Origin: Oscillospiraceae bacterium
Lineage (GTDB): Bacteria > Bacillota > Clostridia > Oscillospirales > Oscillospiraceae
NCBI GenBank assembly: GCA_031264545.1
Contig: JAISDV010000204.1
Location: 1-32,033 of the forward strand
DNA length: 32,033 nucleotides
Direction: 5' to 3'
Within the stretch, counting starts at the first letter, position 1; each line of letters starts with the position of its first letter. Shown here one piece after another: positions 17,734 through 26,312 of this stretch. The position numbers and the translations under genes are program-made. A model generated the notes under the pieces. The model did no database searches and was not told the origin of the DNA. It worked only from the letters and a program-made list of their open reading frames with translations.

Positions 17734-19227
17734 CTATCTGAGTACGCAGACAGTTTTCGGCATACCGCCGCCGCTGCCGTAAAGCAAAACGCCGGCCTCG
17801 CGCTGAATAGACAGGCTGCTGACCACCTCATCCGTCAACTCCTCGCCGGGTACGACCAGCGGGATGCCGGGGGGGTATGCCCAGATATATTCCGCGCAGA
17901 TCCGGCCACGCGCGTCGCGGAGGGCAAGCGCCCGCGCGGGCTGCCTGCGCGCCTGCGATACGGCCATCCGCCTCGGCGGTATCTTCGGAGCAGTAAAGGG
18001 AACGCGCGGAGCCGTCCGCCTGACGCCCGCGTCCACCGCGGCGAGCGCCGCCGCAAGTTTTTCAAGGTGCTCGTCGCTGTCGAGCAAGCCGGTCATCGCG
18101 ACCGCATGGCCGCAGGCGGCCATTTCACACTCTATGCCGAAGCCGGCGCGGAGCGCGTCCATAACGGCCACGCCGGTCGTGTCCGTCCCTTCACAGGAAA
18201 TCAGGATTTTGCTCCTGTCGAAGCCGCAGACCTCGGCACTCTCAATGCCGCGGCCCGAATAGCCCGCCTGATGACCCCGTTTCTGACAGGAAAAAAGCTC
18301 GCCGTGGCCCGGAAGCCGCAGATTTTGAACAGGTGAAAGCAGCCCGTCAAAGCGGTCGAGCCGTGCGCGCCACGCCTGAAAAAGCGCGCTCCCGCGCTCC
18401 TCGACCAGCTCGCGCGTACCATCGATCGCGGCCATGAGCAGGTATGAGGGACTGCTCGTCTCATATACGGATAGCTCGCGCAGGATATCCTCTCTCCGGA
18501 TAAGCCCGCCTGAGAGATGGAGAAGTCCCGTCTGCGTGAGTCCCGTGAGTGTTTTGTGGACGCTCTGTATAACGATATCCGCCCCCGCATGGACAGCCCC
18601 GCCCGTGAAATAGGGTGACAGGCCGAGGTGTGCGCCGTGCGCCTCGTCCACGATCAGGGGTGAGCCGTACATATGGCAAATTACGGCAATTTCCGCAATG
18701 TTGCTGATCACGCCCTCATAGGTCGGGCTTGTCAGGATAATTGGAGTACCAAGATTATCCTGTACCGCGATTTCTATCGCCTTGGGTGAAATGCTGCCGC
18801 AAAAGCCGAAGCCGGCGACTGTCGGCGGCGCGATGTAAACGGGCGTAAGCCCGTTCAGCTCCGCGGCGTTATAGACCGAGCGGTGACAGTTTCTCGCCAT
18901 GATGAGCGTCCCGTTTCCGCAGAGCTTTGAAGCCGCGGCGACGGCGGCAAGAATGCCGCAGGTCGAGCCGTTTACGAGGAAAAAAGCGTCGGCGCTGTTC
19001 CAGAGCGCTGCGGCCCTTTTCATGGCTTCGCGCAAGATCCCATGCGGATGATGCAGGTCGTCAAAGCCCGCGATTTCGGTAATATCATACCGCGCGCCCA
19101 GCTTTTCGAGAAATGCGATGCCGGCGGCGTTGCGTTTATGCCCGGGAACATGCATGGGTACGGCGCCGGAGGCCGCATAGGCCTTAAGCTGTTGAAACAG
19201 CGAGGGAAAGGCATCGTCTTTTATCAT
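17734..19227 (-). CDS. Orn/Lys/Arg decarboxylase-family PLP enzyme
   Basis: 'NGSTCGILAAVAAA', 'DEAHGAHLGLSPYF', 'QSVHKTLTGLTQTGLLHL'; start at ATG 19227 after GGAGGTGC. Confidence 0.92.
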   Translation of the reverse strand: MIKDDAFPSLFQQLKAYAASGAVPMHVPGHKRNAAGIAFLEKLGARYDITEIAGFDDLHHPHGILREAMKRAAALWNSADAFFLVNGSTCGILAAVAAASKLCGNGTLIMARNCHRSVYNAAELNGLTPVYIAPPTVAGFGFCGSISPKAIEIAVQDNLGTPIILTSPTYEGVISNIAEIAVICHMYGSPLIVDEAHGAHLGLSPYFTGGAVHAGADIVIQSVHKTLTGLTQTGLLHLSGGLIRREDILRELSVYETSSPSYLLMAAIDGTRELVEERGSALFQAWRARLDRFDGLLSPVQNLRLPGHGELFSCQKRGHQAGYSGRGIESAEVCGFDRSKILISCEGTDTTGVAVMDALRAGFGIECEMAACGHAVAMTGLLDSDEHLEKLAAALAAVDAGVRRTAPRVPFTAPKIPPRRMAVSQARRQPARALALRDARGRICAEYIWAYPPGIPLVVPGEELTDEVVSSLSIQREAGVLLYGSGGGMPKTVCVLR

Positions 19228-19445
19228 GAAGCACCTCCATATCGGCCCCGGTCGGAAGCGCATAGGCTTCCGCTGTGTGACGGCTTCGGATATCGGCAAG
19301 TCCATTATAATATCGTCCGCGGCCGATTATCAACATATTTCACCGCTTGATTTTTTGCAAGCAAATCCCGGGAGAAAAAAATTCTCCCGGGATTGACAAA
19401 AAACGCCTTTGCACAGCTATCAAAGCTGAAAATATTCGGCTGTGC

Positions 19446-19709
19446 TTATTGCATTTCGCTGAGCTTGACGGTAAGCCTGGATTTTTTGTGAGCCGCGCAG
19501 TTCTTGTGGATCAGATGCTTTGACGCGGCATGGTCGATCGTTTTGACAGCGACCTTATAGGCACTGACGGCTGTTTCGCGATCGCCCTCTGTAATTGCCG
19601 CGTCGAACTTCTTCAGGTTAGTTTTGAGCAAAGTTTTTGCCGCCCTGTTTTTCACGTTTCGGGCCTTGGCAAGGGCGTCTCTCTTCGCCGCAGATTTAAT
19701 ATTGGGCAC
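19446..19709 (-). CDS. rpsT: 30S ribosomal protein S20
   Basis: 'MPNIKSAAKRDALAKARNVKNRAAKTLLKTNLKKF...KTIDHAASKHLIHKNCAAHKKSRL'. Confidence 0.96.
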   Translation of the reverse strand: MPNIKSAAKRDALAKARNVKNRAAKTLLKTNLKKFDAAITEGDRETAVSAYKVAVKTIDHAASKHLIHKNCAAHKKSRLTVKLSEMQ

Positions 19710-19969
19710 TGGTTGCCACCTCCTCCTATAAGCAGTCGCGTCATAAATATTCCGCGGACATTAATTCTACCACTAAAAATCACCGTTTGCAAGAATTTTT
19801 TCAGTTTTTTCTTTTTTCTTTTTGAGTAAAATCGAGAAGCTGCTTGATAATGCGGAACGGCGGAAAATGACCGCTTTGGCGGTATTTTGCGCTGTGCATA
19901 CAGGTTCTCATAGTATAAGCCGGCTGTTAACGCAGAGACTATACATAAAATATTGACGGAGGAGCAGGA

Positions 19970-20854
19970 ATGGAAGGCTTCAGGCAACGGACCGATCTCG
20001 CCGCCGAGGCAAGGGAATTGGCGGCAGCCGGGAAAGCGGAGGAGCTGGAAGGCGTAAGCTTCGAGGAAATCGCAGCGGAGGAATTTAAATACCAAAAATT
20101 GTCAATTGCGAATGAAGCCGGCGCAGCGGCGATCGGAAAACCTGTTGGAACATACTATACGGCATTCCTTTCCTCCGTCTTAAGACGTGAAAGCGGCAGC
20201 TTTATCGCTGCGGTTTCAGCGCTTGCCGGACTATTGCGGGAATTGGCCGGCGAACCGGGCGGCCTAAGTCTGGTTGTGGGTCTGGGAAATAGGAATATAA
20301 CCCCGGATGCGATTGGTCCTGTTTCAGCCGCGGCGGTGCTTGTTACGCGCCATTTAAAAAGGCATGTGCCGGAGGATTTTGCCTTCCTCAGTCCGGTCGC
20401 AGTCGTTACGCCCGGTGTTCTCGGGACGAGCGGGATCGAGAGCGCCGACTATATCAAATGGATCTGCCTGAGGCTCAGGCCGGACAGGGTTATTGTCGTC
20501 GATGCGTTGGCTGCCCGTAATCCGGACAGGCTGTGCAGGACGGTTCAAATGACTGACACAGGCATCACGCCCGGCTCAGGCGTCGGCAACAGCCGCAGTG
20601 CAATCAACAAAGAAATGCTCGGCATTCCCGTCATTGCGATAGGCGTTCCCACTGTGATCGATATTCGCAGTCTTCTTCTGGACATGGGAGAGGGTACGCT
20701 TTCAAAAAAAGCAATAGATGCGAACGCTATGATCGTCACCCCCAGGAACATTGACAGCGAAGTCAGCTGTGCCGGGCGGGTAGTCGCTTACGCGATTAAT
20801 CTTGCGCTTCATAACGGACTGACTGTTGAAGACATTGATATGCTCATCGGCTGA
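19970..20854 (+). CDS. gpr: GPR germination protease
   Basis: 'GLGNRNITPDAIGP', 'VAVVTPGVLGTSGIESADYIK', 'GITPGSGVGNSRSAINKEMLGIPVIAIGVPTVID'. Confidence 0.95.
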   Translation: MEGFRQRTDLAAEARELAAAGKAEELEGVSFEEIAAEEFKYQKLSIANEAGAAAIGKPVGTYYTAFLSSVLRRESGSFIAAVSALAGLLRELAGEPGGLSLVVGLGNRNITPDAIGPVSAAAVLVTRHLKRHVPEDFAFLSPVAVVTPGVLGTSGIESADYIKWICLRLRPDRVIVVDALAARNPDRLCRTVQMTDTGITPGSGVGNSRSAINKEMLGIPVIAIGVPTVIDIRSLLLDMGEGTLSKKAIDANAMIVTPRNIDSEVSCAGRVVAYAINLALHNGLTVEDIDMLIG

Positions 20855-20862
20855 GTGCGCCC

Positions 20863-20912
20863 TTTTCTTCTGAGGGCAATGTTTCACGTGAAACATTGCC
20901 CTCAGAAGAAAA
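20863..20912. repeat. 50-bp perfect palindrome (25-bp arms, no spacer) centred on parS
   Basis: TTTTCTTCTGAGGGCAATGTTTCAC|GTGAAACATTGCCCTCAGAAGAAAA; every position checked by hand. Confidence 0.97.
20880..20895. promoter_or_regulatory. parS: parS centromere site (ParB/Spo0J binding)
   Basis: TGTTTCACGTGAAACA matches consensus TGTTNCACGTGAAACA; lies just upstream of parAB. Confidence 0.95.
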
Positions 20913-20935
20913 TTACAGCATCGCCGCTAAAGACA

Positions 20936-20964
20936 TTGAAAACGCTGTCCCAAACTGTTATAAT
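20936..20964 (+). promoter_or_regulatory. Sigma-A promoter for parAB
   Basis: TTGAAA-N17-TATAAT. Confidence 0.75.
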
Positions 20965-21003
20965 AAACAGCAAGACATAGAAAGGGCGCCAGGGAACACC
21001 ATT

Positions 21004-21792
21004 ATGGGCAAAATCATCGCAATAGTTAACCAGAAAGGCGGAGTGGGAAAAACGACTACCTGTGTCAACCTTTCCTATGCGCTGCACCTCCGAGGTAAGA
21101 AAGTGCTGCTCTGCGACTGCGACCCACAGGGGAACAGCACCTCCGGTCTCGGCGTCGACAAAAGCACGAGTCCGAATACATATGACGTGATCATGAACGG
21201 CGAATCGCCGGAAAATGCGGCAGTTCAAACGAAATTCGGGAGCCTTCTTCCGGCCAACCGAGAGCTTACAGGGGCGCTTATTGAACTCGTAGGCGTTGAT
21301 GAACGGGAATTTGTGCTGAAAAAGGCGCTTGCCGCGGTCAAAGAGCAGTACGATTACGTGTTTATCGACTGTCCGCCCTCGCTCGAACTCTTGACGCTCA
21401 ACGCCCTCTGCGCCGCGGACAGCGTACTTGTTCCGGTACAGTGCGAATACTTCGCGCTGGAAGGCTTGACCGACTTGGTCGCAACCGTCAAAACAGTCAA
21501 CAAACGCCTGAATACCAATTTGAAGTTCGAAGGCTTCGTGCTGACCATGTATGATTCCCGTACTAAGCTTTCTCTCGAGGTCGAGGCGGAAATCAAAAAG
21601 TTTTTTGGAAACAAGGTGTACGAAACCCGAATACCGAGAAATGTCCGCCTGAGTGAAGCGCCAAGCCATGGAAAGCCTGTCATTGCTTATGACAAAGCCT
21701 CAAAGGGAAGCCGGGCCTATCTGAAGCTGGCAAGCGAATTCCTCACGGCACAGGGCGGAAAGCGTATAAAACAAGGGTTGTTCGGGCTGTAA
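21004..21792 (+). CDS. parA: ParA/Soj chromosome partitioning ATPase
   Basis: 'MGKIIAIVNQKGGVGKTTTCVNLSYAL', 'DCDPQGNSTSGLG', 'YVFIDCPPSLELLTLNAL'; start corrected from 20896, which lies inside parS. Confidence 0.95.
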   Translation: MGKIIAIVNQKGGVGKTTTCVNLSYALHLRGKKVLLCDCDPQGNSTSGLGVDKSTSPNTYDVIMNGESPENAAVQTKFGSLLPANRELTGALIELVGVDEREFVLKKALAAVKEQYDYVFIDCPPSLELLTLNALCAADSVLVPVQCEYFALEGLTDLVATVKTVNKRLNTNLKFEGFVLTMYDSRTKLSLEVEAEIKKFFGNKVYETRIPRNVRLSEAPSHGKPVIAYDKASKGSRAYLKLASEFLTAQGGKRIKQGLFGL

Positions 21793-21824
21793 ATCGGCGG
21801 AACTATAGATATTAGGAGGTCGTT

Positions 21825-22739
21825 ATGGCCGAAAAGACACATAATAAAAGAGGACTGGGAACCGGATTGGGCGCGCTTTTTGGAGAGGACAGCATCGAAA
21901 ACGATCTGAGCGGGGCTATGAGCCTGGCAATAGAAAAAGTTGAACCGAAAAGTGATCAGCCAAGAAATTCCTTCGACCGGGAGAGCCTGCAGGCGCTTTC
22001 TGATTCGATCCGGCAGTACGGAATGATCCAGCCGATCACAGTCAGGCGTCTGGATTCAGGCTATTACCAAATCGTTGCAGGCGAACGGCGCTGGCGGGCG
22101 GCAAGGCTGGCCGGTCTGTCTGAGGTGCCCGTCCGTGTAATCGAGGCCGATGATAAAAAGGCTATGGAGCTTGCGCTCGTCGAAAATCTCCAGCGCGAGG
22201 ACCTGAATGCGATCGAGGAGGCCAAGGGCTACCGCACCTTAATCGAAGAGTATGGTATGACACAGGAGGAAGCCTCCCAGAGCATCGGTAAATCGCGCTC
22301 AGCCATAACAAATGCCCTCCGGCTGCTCAAGCTCGCGCCCCCCGTCATGGCAATGGTGGAGGACGGGGACATCTCAGCCGGGCACGCGAGGGCGCTGCTG
22401 GCCATCAGGGATGAAGCGGATCAGCTCCGAGCCGCAACAAAGGTTATCAGCGAAAGCCTCTCCGTCAGGCAAGCCGAAAGTCTGGCGGCAAAATTGAGCG
22501 CGCCGGCTACTGAGAGAGACACGCCGAATGACGACAGCACAGTTATCAGGGTCAATTACCTTGCCGAGGCGGAAAAAAGGCTGAAGGCCGCATTGGGCCG
22601 CAAGGTAACGATACGCGACGGCAGCAAAAAAGGCCTTGTTGAATTGGAATATTATGGAAGCGACGATAGAGAGGTCCTGATCGATGCGTTGCTGAAATTC
22701 GGCGGCGCAAAAGGGGATACGGGCTGCGAGGGCGACTGA
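21825..22739 (+). CDS. parB: ParB/Spo0J partition protein
   Basis: 'RGLGTGLGALFGE', 'QYGMIQPITVRRLDSGYYQIVAGERRWRAARLAGLSEVPV', 'ALVENLQREDLNAIEEA'. Confidence 0.96.
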   Translation: MAEKTHNKRGLGTGLGALFGEDSIENDLSGAMSLAIEKVEPKSDQPRNSFDRESLQALSDSIRQYGMIQPITVRRLDSGYYQIVAGERRWRAARLAGLSEVPVRVIEADDKKAMELALVENLQREDLNAIEEAKGYRTLIEEYGMTQEEASQSIGKSRSAITNALRLLKLAPPVMAMVEDGDISAGHARALLAIRDEADQLRAATKVISESLSVRQAESLAAKLSAPATERDTPNDDSTVIRVNYLAEAEKRLKAALGRKVTIRDGSKKGLVELEYYGSDDREVLIDALLKFGGAKGDTGCEGD

Positions 22740-22808
22740 CGGCAGTCAGCGCCGGCAGCATGCTATGAATTCAGCCGGAATCACCGGCAGGGAGAGGAGC
22801 AATAAAAA

Positions 22809-24140
22809 ATGCTGGATATAAAAATTATCAGGGAAAATCCCGAAGAGGTCAAAGCAAGACTCAAGGCAAAGCTGGCCGACTGCGACAGCGCGATCGACAG
22901 GATACTGGTTCTCGACAGCAAACGCCGCGAGCTGATTTTTGCGGCTGAAAACGCCAAAAGCGCGCAAAACAAGGTGTCCAAGGACATTCCCCGGCTTAAA
23001 AAGGCCGGACAGGACACAACGGAGATTCTCGCCCGCATGAACGCGCTCAAGGAGACGATCAAAAATCTCGACGCGGAGCTGAAAACGGTCGAAGATGCAT
23101 ACGAGGAGCTGATGCTCTCGCTTCCCAATCTTCCCGATCCCGACCTTGTGCCCGGCGGAAAGGAAAACAACGCGCCTCTGCGTTTTTTCGGTTCCGCCAG
23201 AATCCATGACTTCGAGCCGAAAAACCACATTGATCTCTGTACGGAGCTGGGGCTGATCGATTACCCGAGAGGCGCGAAGCTCGCCGGAAACGGCTACTGG
23301 ATCTACCGCGGCATGGGCGCGCGGCTGGAGTGGGCGCTGCTCAACTACTTCATTGAAACGCATGAGCTCGAGGGCTATGAATTCATGCTTCTTCCGCATA
23401 TGCTCGGTTATGAATGCGGGCTGACCGCCGGGCAGTTCCCAAAGTTCAAGGAGGATGTTTACTGGGTCGAAGCGTCCGAGGACCAGCAGCGCCGTTTTAT
23501 GCTGCCCACCGCCGAAACGGCGCTCGCCAGCATACACCGGGCAGAGCTGCTCGCCGAAGCCGAGCTGCCGAAAAAATATGTCTCCTATACGCCCTGTTTC
23601 CGCCGTGAAGGCGGCTCCTACCGCTCTGAGGAGCGCGGAATGATCCGGGGGCATCAGTTCAACAAGGTCGAGATGTTCCAGGTGACGCGGCCCGAGGATT
23701 CCGCCGCGGCCTTTGAGGAGCTTGTGACCAAGGCGGAATTCCTTGTCAAGAACCTGGGGCTGAAATTCCGCACCGTGAAGCTCGCTGCCGGGGACTGCTC
23801 GGCAGCCATGGCCAGAACCTACGATATCGAGGTTTACATTCCCTCGATGGGCGCTTACAAGGAGGTCTCCTCCGTCAGCAACGCGCGTGATTATCAGGCG
23901 CGCCGGGGCCAGATCCGCTTTCGCCGCGAGGAGACGGGCAAGATCGAGTTCTGCCATACGCTCAACGGCTCCGGTCTTGCGACGAGCCGGATACTGCCTG
24001 CCATCGTGGAACAGTATCAGAACGCCGACGGCTCCGTCGAGGTTCCGAAGGTGCTCAAGCGCTACCTGAGAGGCAGGGAACAGATCACAAAGGACGATAT
24101 TAAAAGGGCGCAAATGAAAAATCCCCTGAGCTGCGGGTAA
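22809..24140 (+). CDS. serS: Seryl-tRNA synthetase
   Basis: 'MLDIKIIRENPEEVKARL', 'LPTAETALASIHRAELL', 'TPCFRREGGSYRSEERGMIRGHQFNKVEMF', 'LNGSGLATSRILPAIVEQYQ'. Confidence 0.97.
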   Translation: MLDIKIIRENPEEVKARLKAKLADCDSAIDRILVLDSKRRELIFAAENAKSAQNKVSKDIPRLKKAGQDTTEILARMNALKETIKNLDAELKTVEDAYEELMLSLPNLPDPDLVPGGKENNAPLRFFGSARIHDFEPKNHIDLCTELGLIDYPRGAKLAGNGYWIYRGMGARLEWALLNYFIETHELEGYEFMLLPHMLGYECGLTAGQFPKFKEDVYWVEASEDQQRRFMLPTAETALASIHRAELLAEAELPKKYVSYTPCFRREGGSYRSEERGMIRGHQFNKVEMFQVTRPEDSAAAFEELVTKAEFLVKNLGLKFRTVKLAAGDCSAAMARTYDIEVYIPSMGAYKEVSSVSNARDYQARRGQIRFRREETGKIEFCHTLNGSGLATSRILPAIVEQYQNADGSVEVPKVLKRYLRGREQITKDDIKRAQMKNPLSCG

Positions 24141-24155
24141 GCCTCTAAAACAGCA

Positions 24156-24180
24156 AAAAATATCCTGTTAAGATATTTTT
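24156..24180. terminator. Bidirectional terminator between convergent genes
   Basis: AAAAATATC-cctgttaa region-GATATTTTT, perfect 9-bp stem. Confidence 0.75.
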
Positions 24181-24216
24181 GTGGTCAAAAATCTGCACAT
24201 TACAGTGCATTGTTTG

Positions 24217-25680
24217 TCAGGCTTGCTTCATCGTTCCTGTTTTGAGGAAGCGGCTGTGCCAGGACAGCGCCTTGGAGAGATCATGCGGCGTCTGGCATGG
24301 GCCGCAGAGCGCGCTCGCGGAGCTGAAATAGTCCAGGAGCGGCGCCCGGTAATCCGGGTGCGCGCAGTTTTCGATGATCGCGCGCGCCCGCTCCTTAGGC
24401 GATTTTCCGCGCAGATCGGCATACCCGTACTCGGTGGCAATAATATCGGTATCATGCTCCGAGGAATCCACATGCGGAACCATCGGAACGATGCAGGAAA
24501 TATCGCCGTTTTTCGCCGTAGCGGGCGTAATAAAAACCGACAGCTTCGCGCTTCTGCAGAAATCATTTGAGCCGCCGATACCATTGAGCATATCGACCCC
24601 CAGCACGTGGGTTGAGTTGATATTACCGTAAATATCCGCTTCAAGCGCAGTGTTTATCGCGACGAGACCCATCGCCGTTATCTGCGAAGCGCTATTGGAC
24701 GTCCCGAGCGGGCGCAGGACGATATGCTCCTTGTAAAACGCCGCATTCGCGAAAAAGGCCGCGAGCCCTTTTAAGGAGAGATCGAGCGCCGTTGTCGAGG
24801 CCTCGGAAATCACGCCGGCGGCGATCAGGCCGAGCGCGCCGTCCGCAAGGACTTCTGTAAACATTTTAAGATTTTTGTGACCGCCCTCGCTGAATTCCCT
24901 CAAAACCGCGTTGGCAACGCCCCCGACGCCCGCCTGAAGCGTGAACTCAGCCGGCAGACGCTTCGCCGCAAGCTCACCGTCCAAAAGCGCGCGTACCTGC
25001 TTTGCGATGCCCCGGCAAACGGCGTCCGTATCCCGGATGTCGATTTCCGGCTCCTCCGCCTGCGTGATCACGATACCCGCGATTTTTTCGGGATCACAGC
25101 GCAGAACCGCTTCGCCCCTGCGTTCGAGGATGCCGCCGAGGGGACAAAGCGCGCTTCCGCCGACGTCGTGGATACCCGTGATCGCAGTGGGCACGGCGAG
25201 ATTTATCTCAAGCAGAACCTTTTCAGCGCACTCGAGAAGCGCGTCATTGATCCCGAGCGAGAGGGACGGGATGATCCCGCCGTCCTCCCTGATGCCGGAA
25301 CACGCGATCACCGCGCAGTCGACTTTCCCGAAAACGCCGGCGCGCAGCTTGTCTGAAAGCTGTCCGAGATGTACGTCCGAAAAGGCAATTTTTCCGGCGT
25401 TTATCATATCACGCATCTCGCGGCACCACTGGAAAGCGATATAGCGGGAAACGGCGTCCGACTGGGCTAGCTCCGTAAGCATTCCGCGGCCGGCGCCCTG
25501 AATCACCGTGAGGTCATGGAACTTACCGGGCTTGGCAAGCTCAAGCGGTATGGCCTTTGGCGCGCCGGTGCTGAAGCCGCTCATCCCGATTATCATGCCC
25601 GGTTTAATAAAAGCGGCGGCCTCCTCCGCGCACAGGATACGATTTTCAAGCGCCGCGCATTGCATTCTTTCACAGTACAT
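24217..25680 (-). CDS. Acetyl-CoA hydrolase/transferase family (succinate/4-hydroxybutyrate-type CoA-transferase)
   Basis: 'GMSGFSTGAPKAIPLELA', 'GIGGSNDFCRSAKLSVFITPATAKNGDISCIVPMVPHVDSSEHDTDIIATEYGYADLRGKSPKERARAIIENCAHPDYR'. Confidence 0.9.
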   Translation of the reverse strand: MYCERMQCAALENRILCAEEAAAFIKPGMIIGMSGFSTGAPKAIPLELAKPGKFHDLTVIQGAGRGMLTELAQSDAVSRYIAFQWCREMRDMINAGKIAFSDVHLGQLSDKLRAGVFGKVDCAVIACSGIREDGGIIPSLSLGINDALLECAEKVLLEINLAVPTAITGIHDVGGSALCPLGGILERRGEAVLRCDPEKIAGIVITQAEEPEIDIRDTDAVCRGIAKQVRALLDGELAAKRLPAEFTLQAGVGGVANAVLREFSEGGHKNLKMFTEVLADGALGLIAAGVISEASTTALDLSLKGLAAFFANAAFYKEHIVLRPLGTSNSASQITAMGLVAINTALEADIYGNINSTHVLGVDMLNGIGGSNDFCRSAKLSVFITPATAKNGDISCIVPMVPHVDSSEHDTDIIATEYGYADLRGKSPKERARAIIENCAHPDYRAPLLDYFSSASALCGPCQTPHDLSKALSWHSRFLKTGTMKQA

Positions 25681-26225
25681 GCTGTTTCCTCCGGTATCTG
25701 AGAACCTGTATTTACAGCGAAAAATGCCGGACAGGCAAACCGTTATTCGACGAATTTCCGCTCAGAGACACAATAGAGTTTATTATAACGCACTTGCAGA
25801 CAAAAGTGAACAGAAAATTTGTATCTTTTTTCCAGCTTGTTTCCGGCGCGAGTCCCTGCCGCAGCTCCGTCCGTCCTGTTTATCGAGATAACGGAAGAAA
25901 GTTATCGAAGGTACAAAAAGACCGCGTATTTTTGTGCCTTTTGGCCAGTATTTTGAAATAAAATAGAAAAAGCGGCAAAAATCCTGTTTAATTTTTGTCA
26001 ACAAGTGCAGGTGCAAAATGCGCAAAATACGTTTATTTCCTTCTCGCGGAGTGTTATAATTTTGCCGCAGTTATAAAATAAGCACTTCGCTGTACGGATC
26101 ACCGCGCCGAACGGGCGCGGGCTTGTGCCCTGTTTTGGACGCAGGCGCGCTCTTTTATGATCGATCGCATAAATCACAGCAGAATCAGCAGGAAGCCCTT
26201 GCGACCCCCTGCTCCGGCTGAACAG

Positions 26226-26264
26226 AAATGGACACAGGATACTGCCGCGTCCATTTTTGCGTTT
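26226..26264 (+). terminator. Putative attenuator in the dehydratase module 1 leader
   Basis: AAATGGAC (26226-26233) / GTCCATTT (26249-26256) followed by TTGCGTTTT. Confidence 0.5.
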
Positions 26265-26312
26265 TCAGGCAAGTTTCAGAGCGTCGGGTCTCAACTAAAA
26301 AGGAGGAAAGAA

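Noticed and set aside
20863-20912. The parS palindrome as an ordinary intrinsic terminator of gpr
   Set aside because: The T-run is at the 5' side and the A-run at the 3' side, the reverse of a plus-strand terminator; the parS core explains the centre better
20896-21003. Upstream ATG start of parA given by the ORF track
   Set aside because: It begins beside the parS core and before the TTGAAA-N17-TATAAT promoter; ATG 21004 matches the ParA N-terminus
22740-22808. Possible T-box leader before serS
   Set aside because: Only 69 nt from the parB stop to the serS start, too short for a T-box and no NGGUGG-type motif seen
22746-24113. 455-aa antisense ORF opposite serS
   Set aside because: Shadow frame of seryl-tRNA synthetase with no family resemblance
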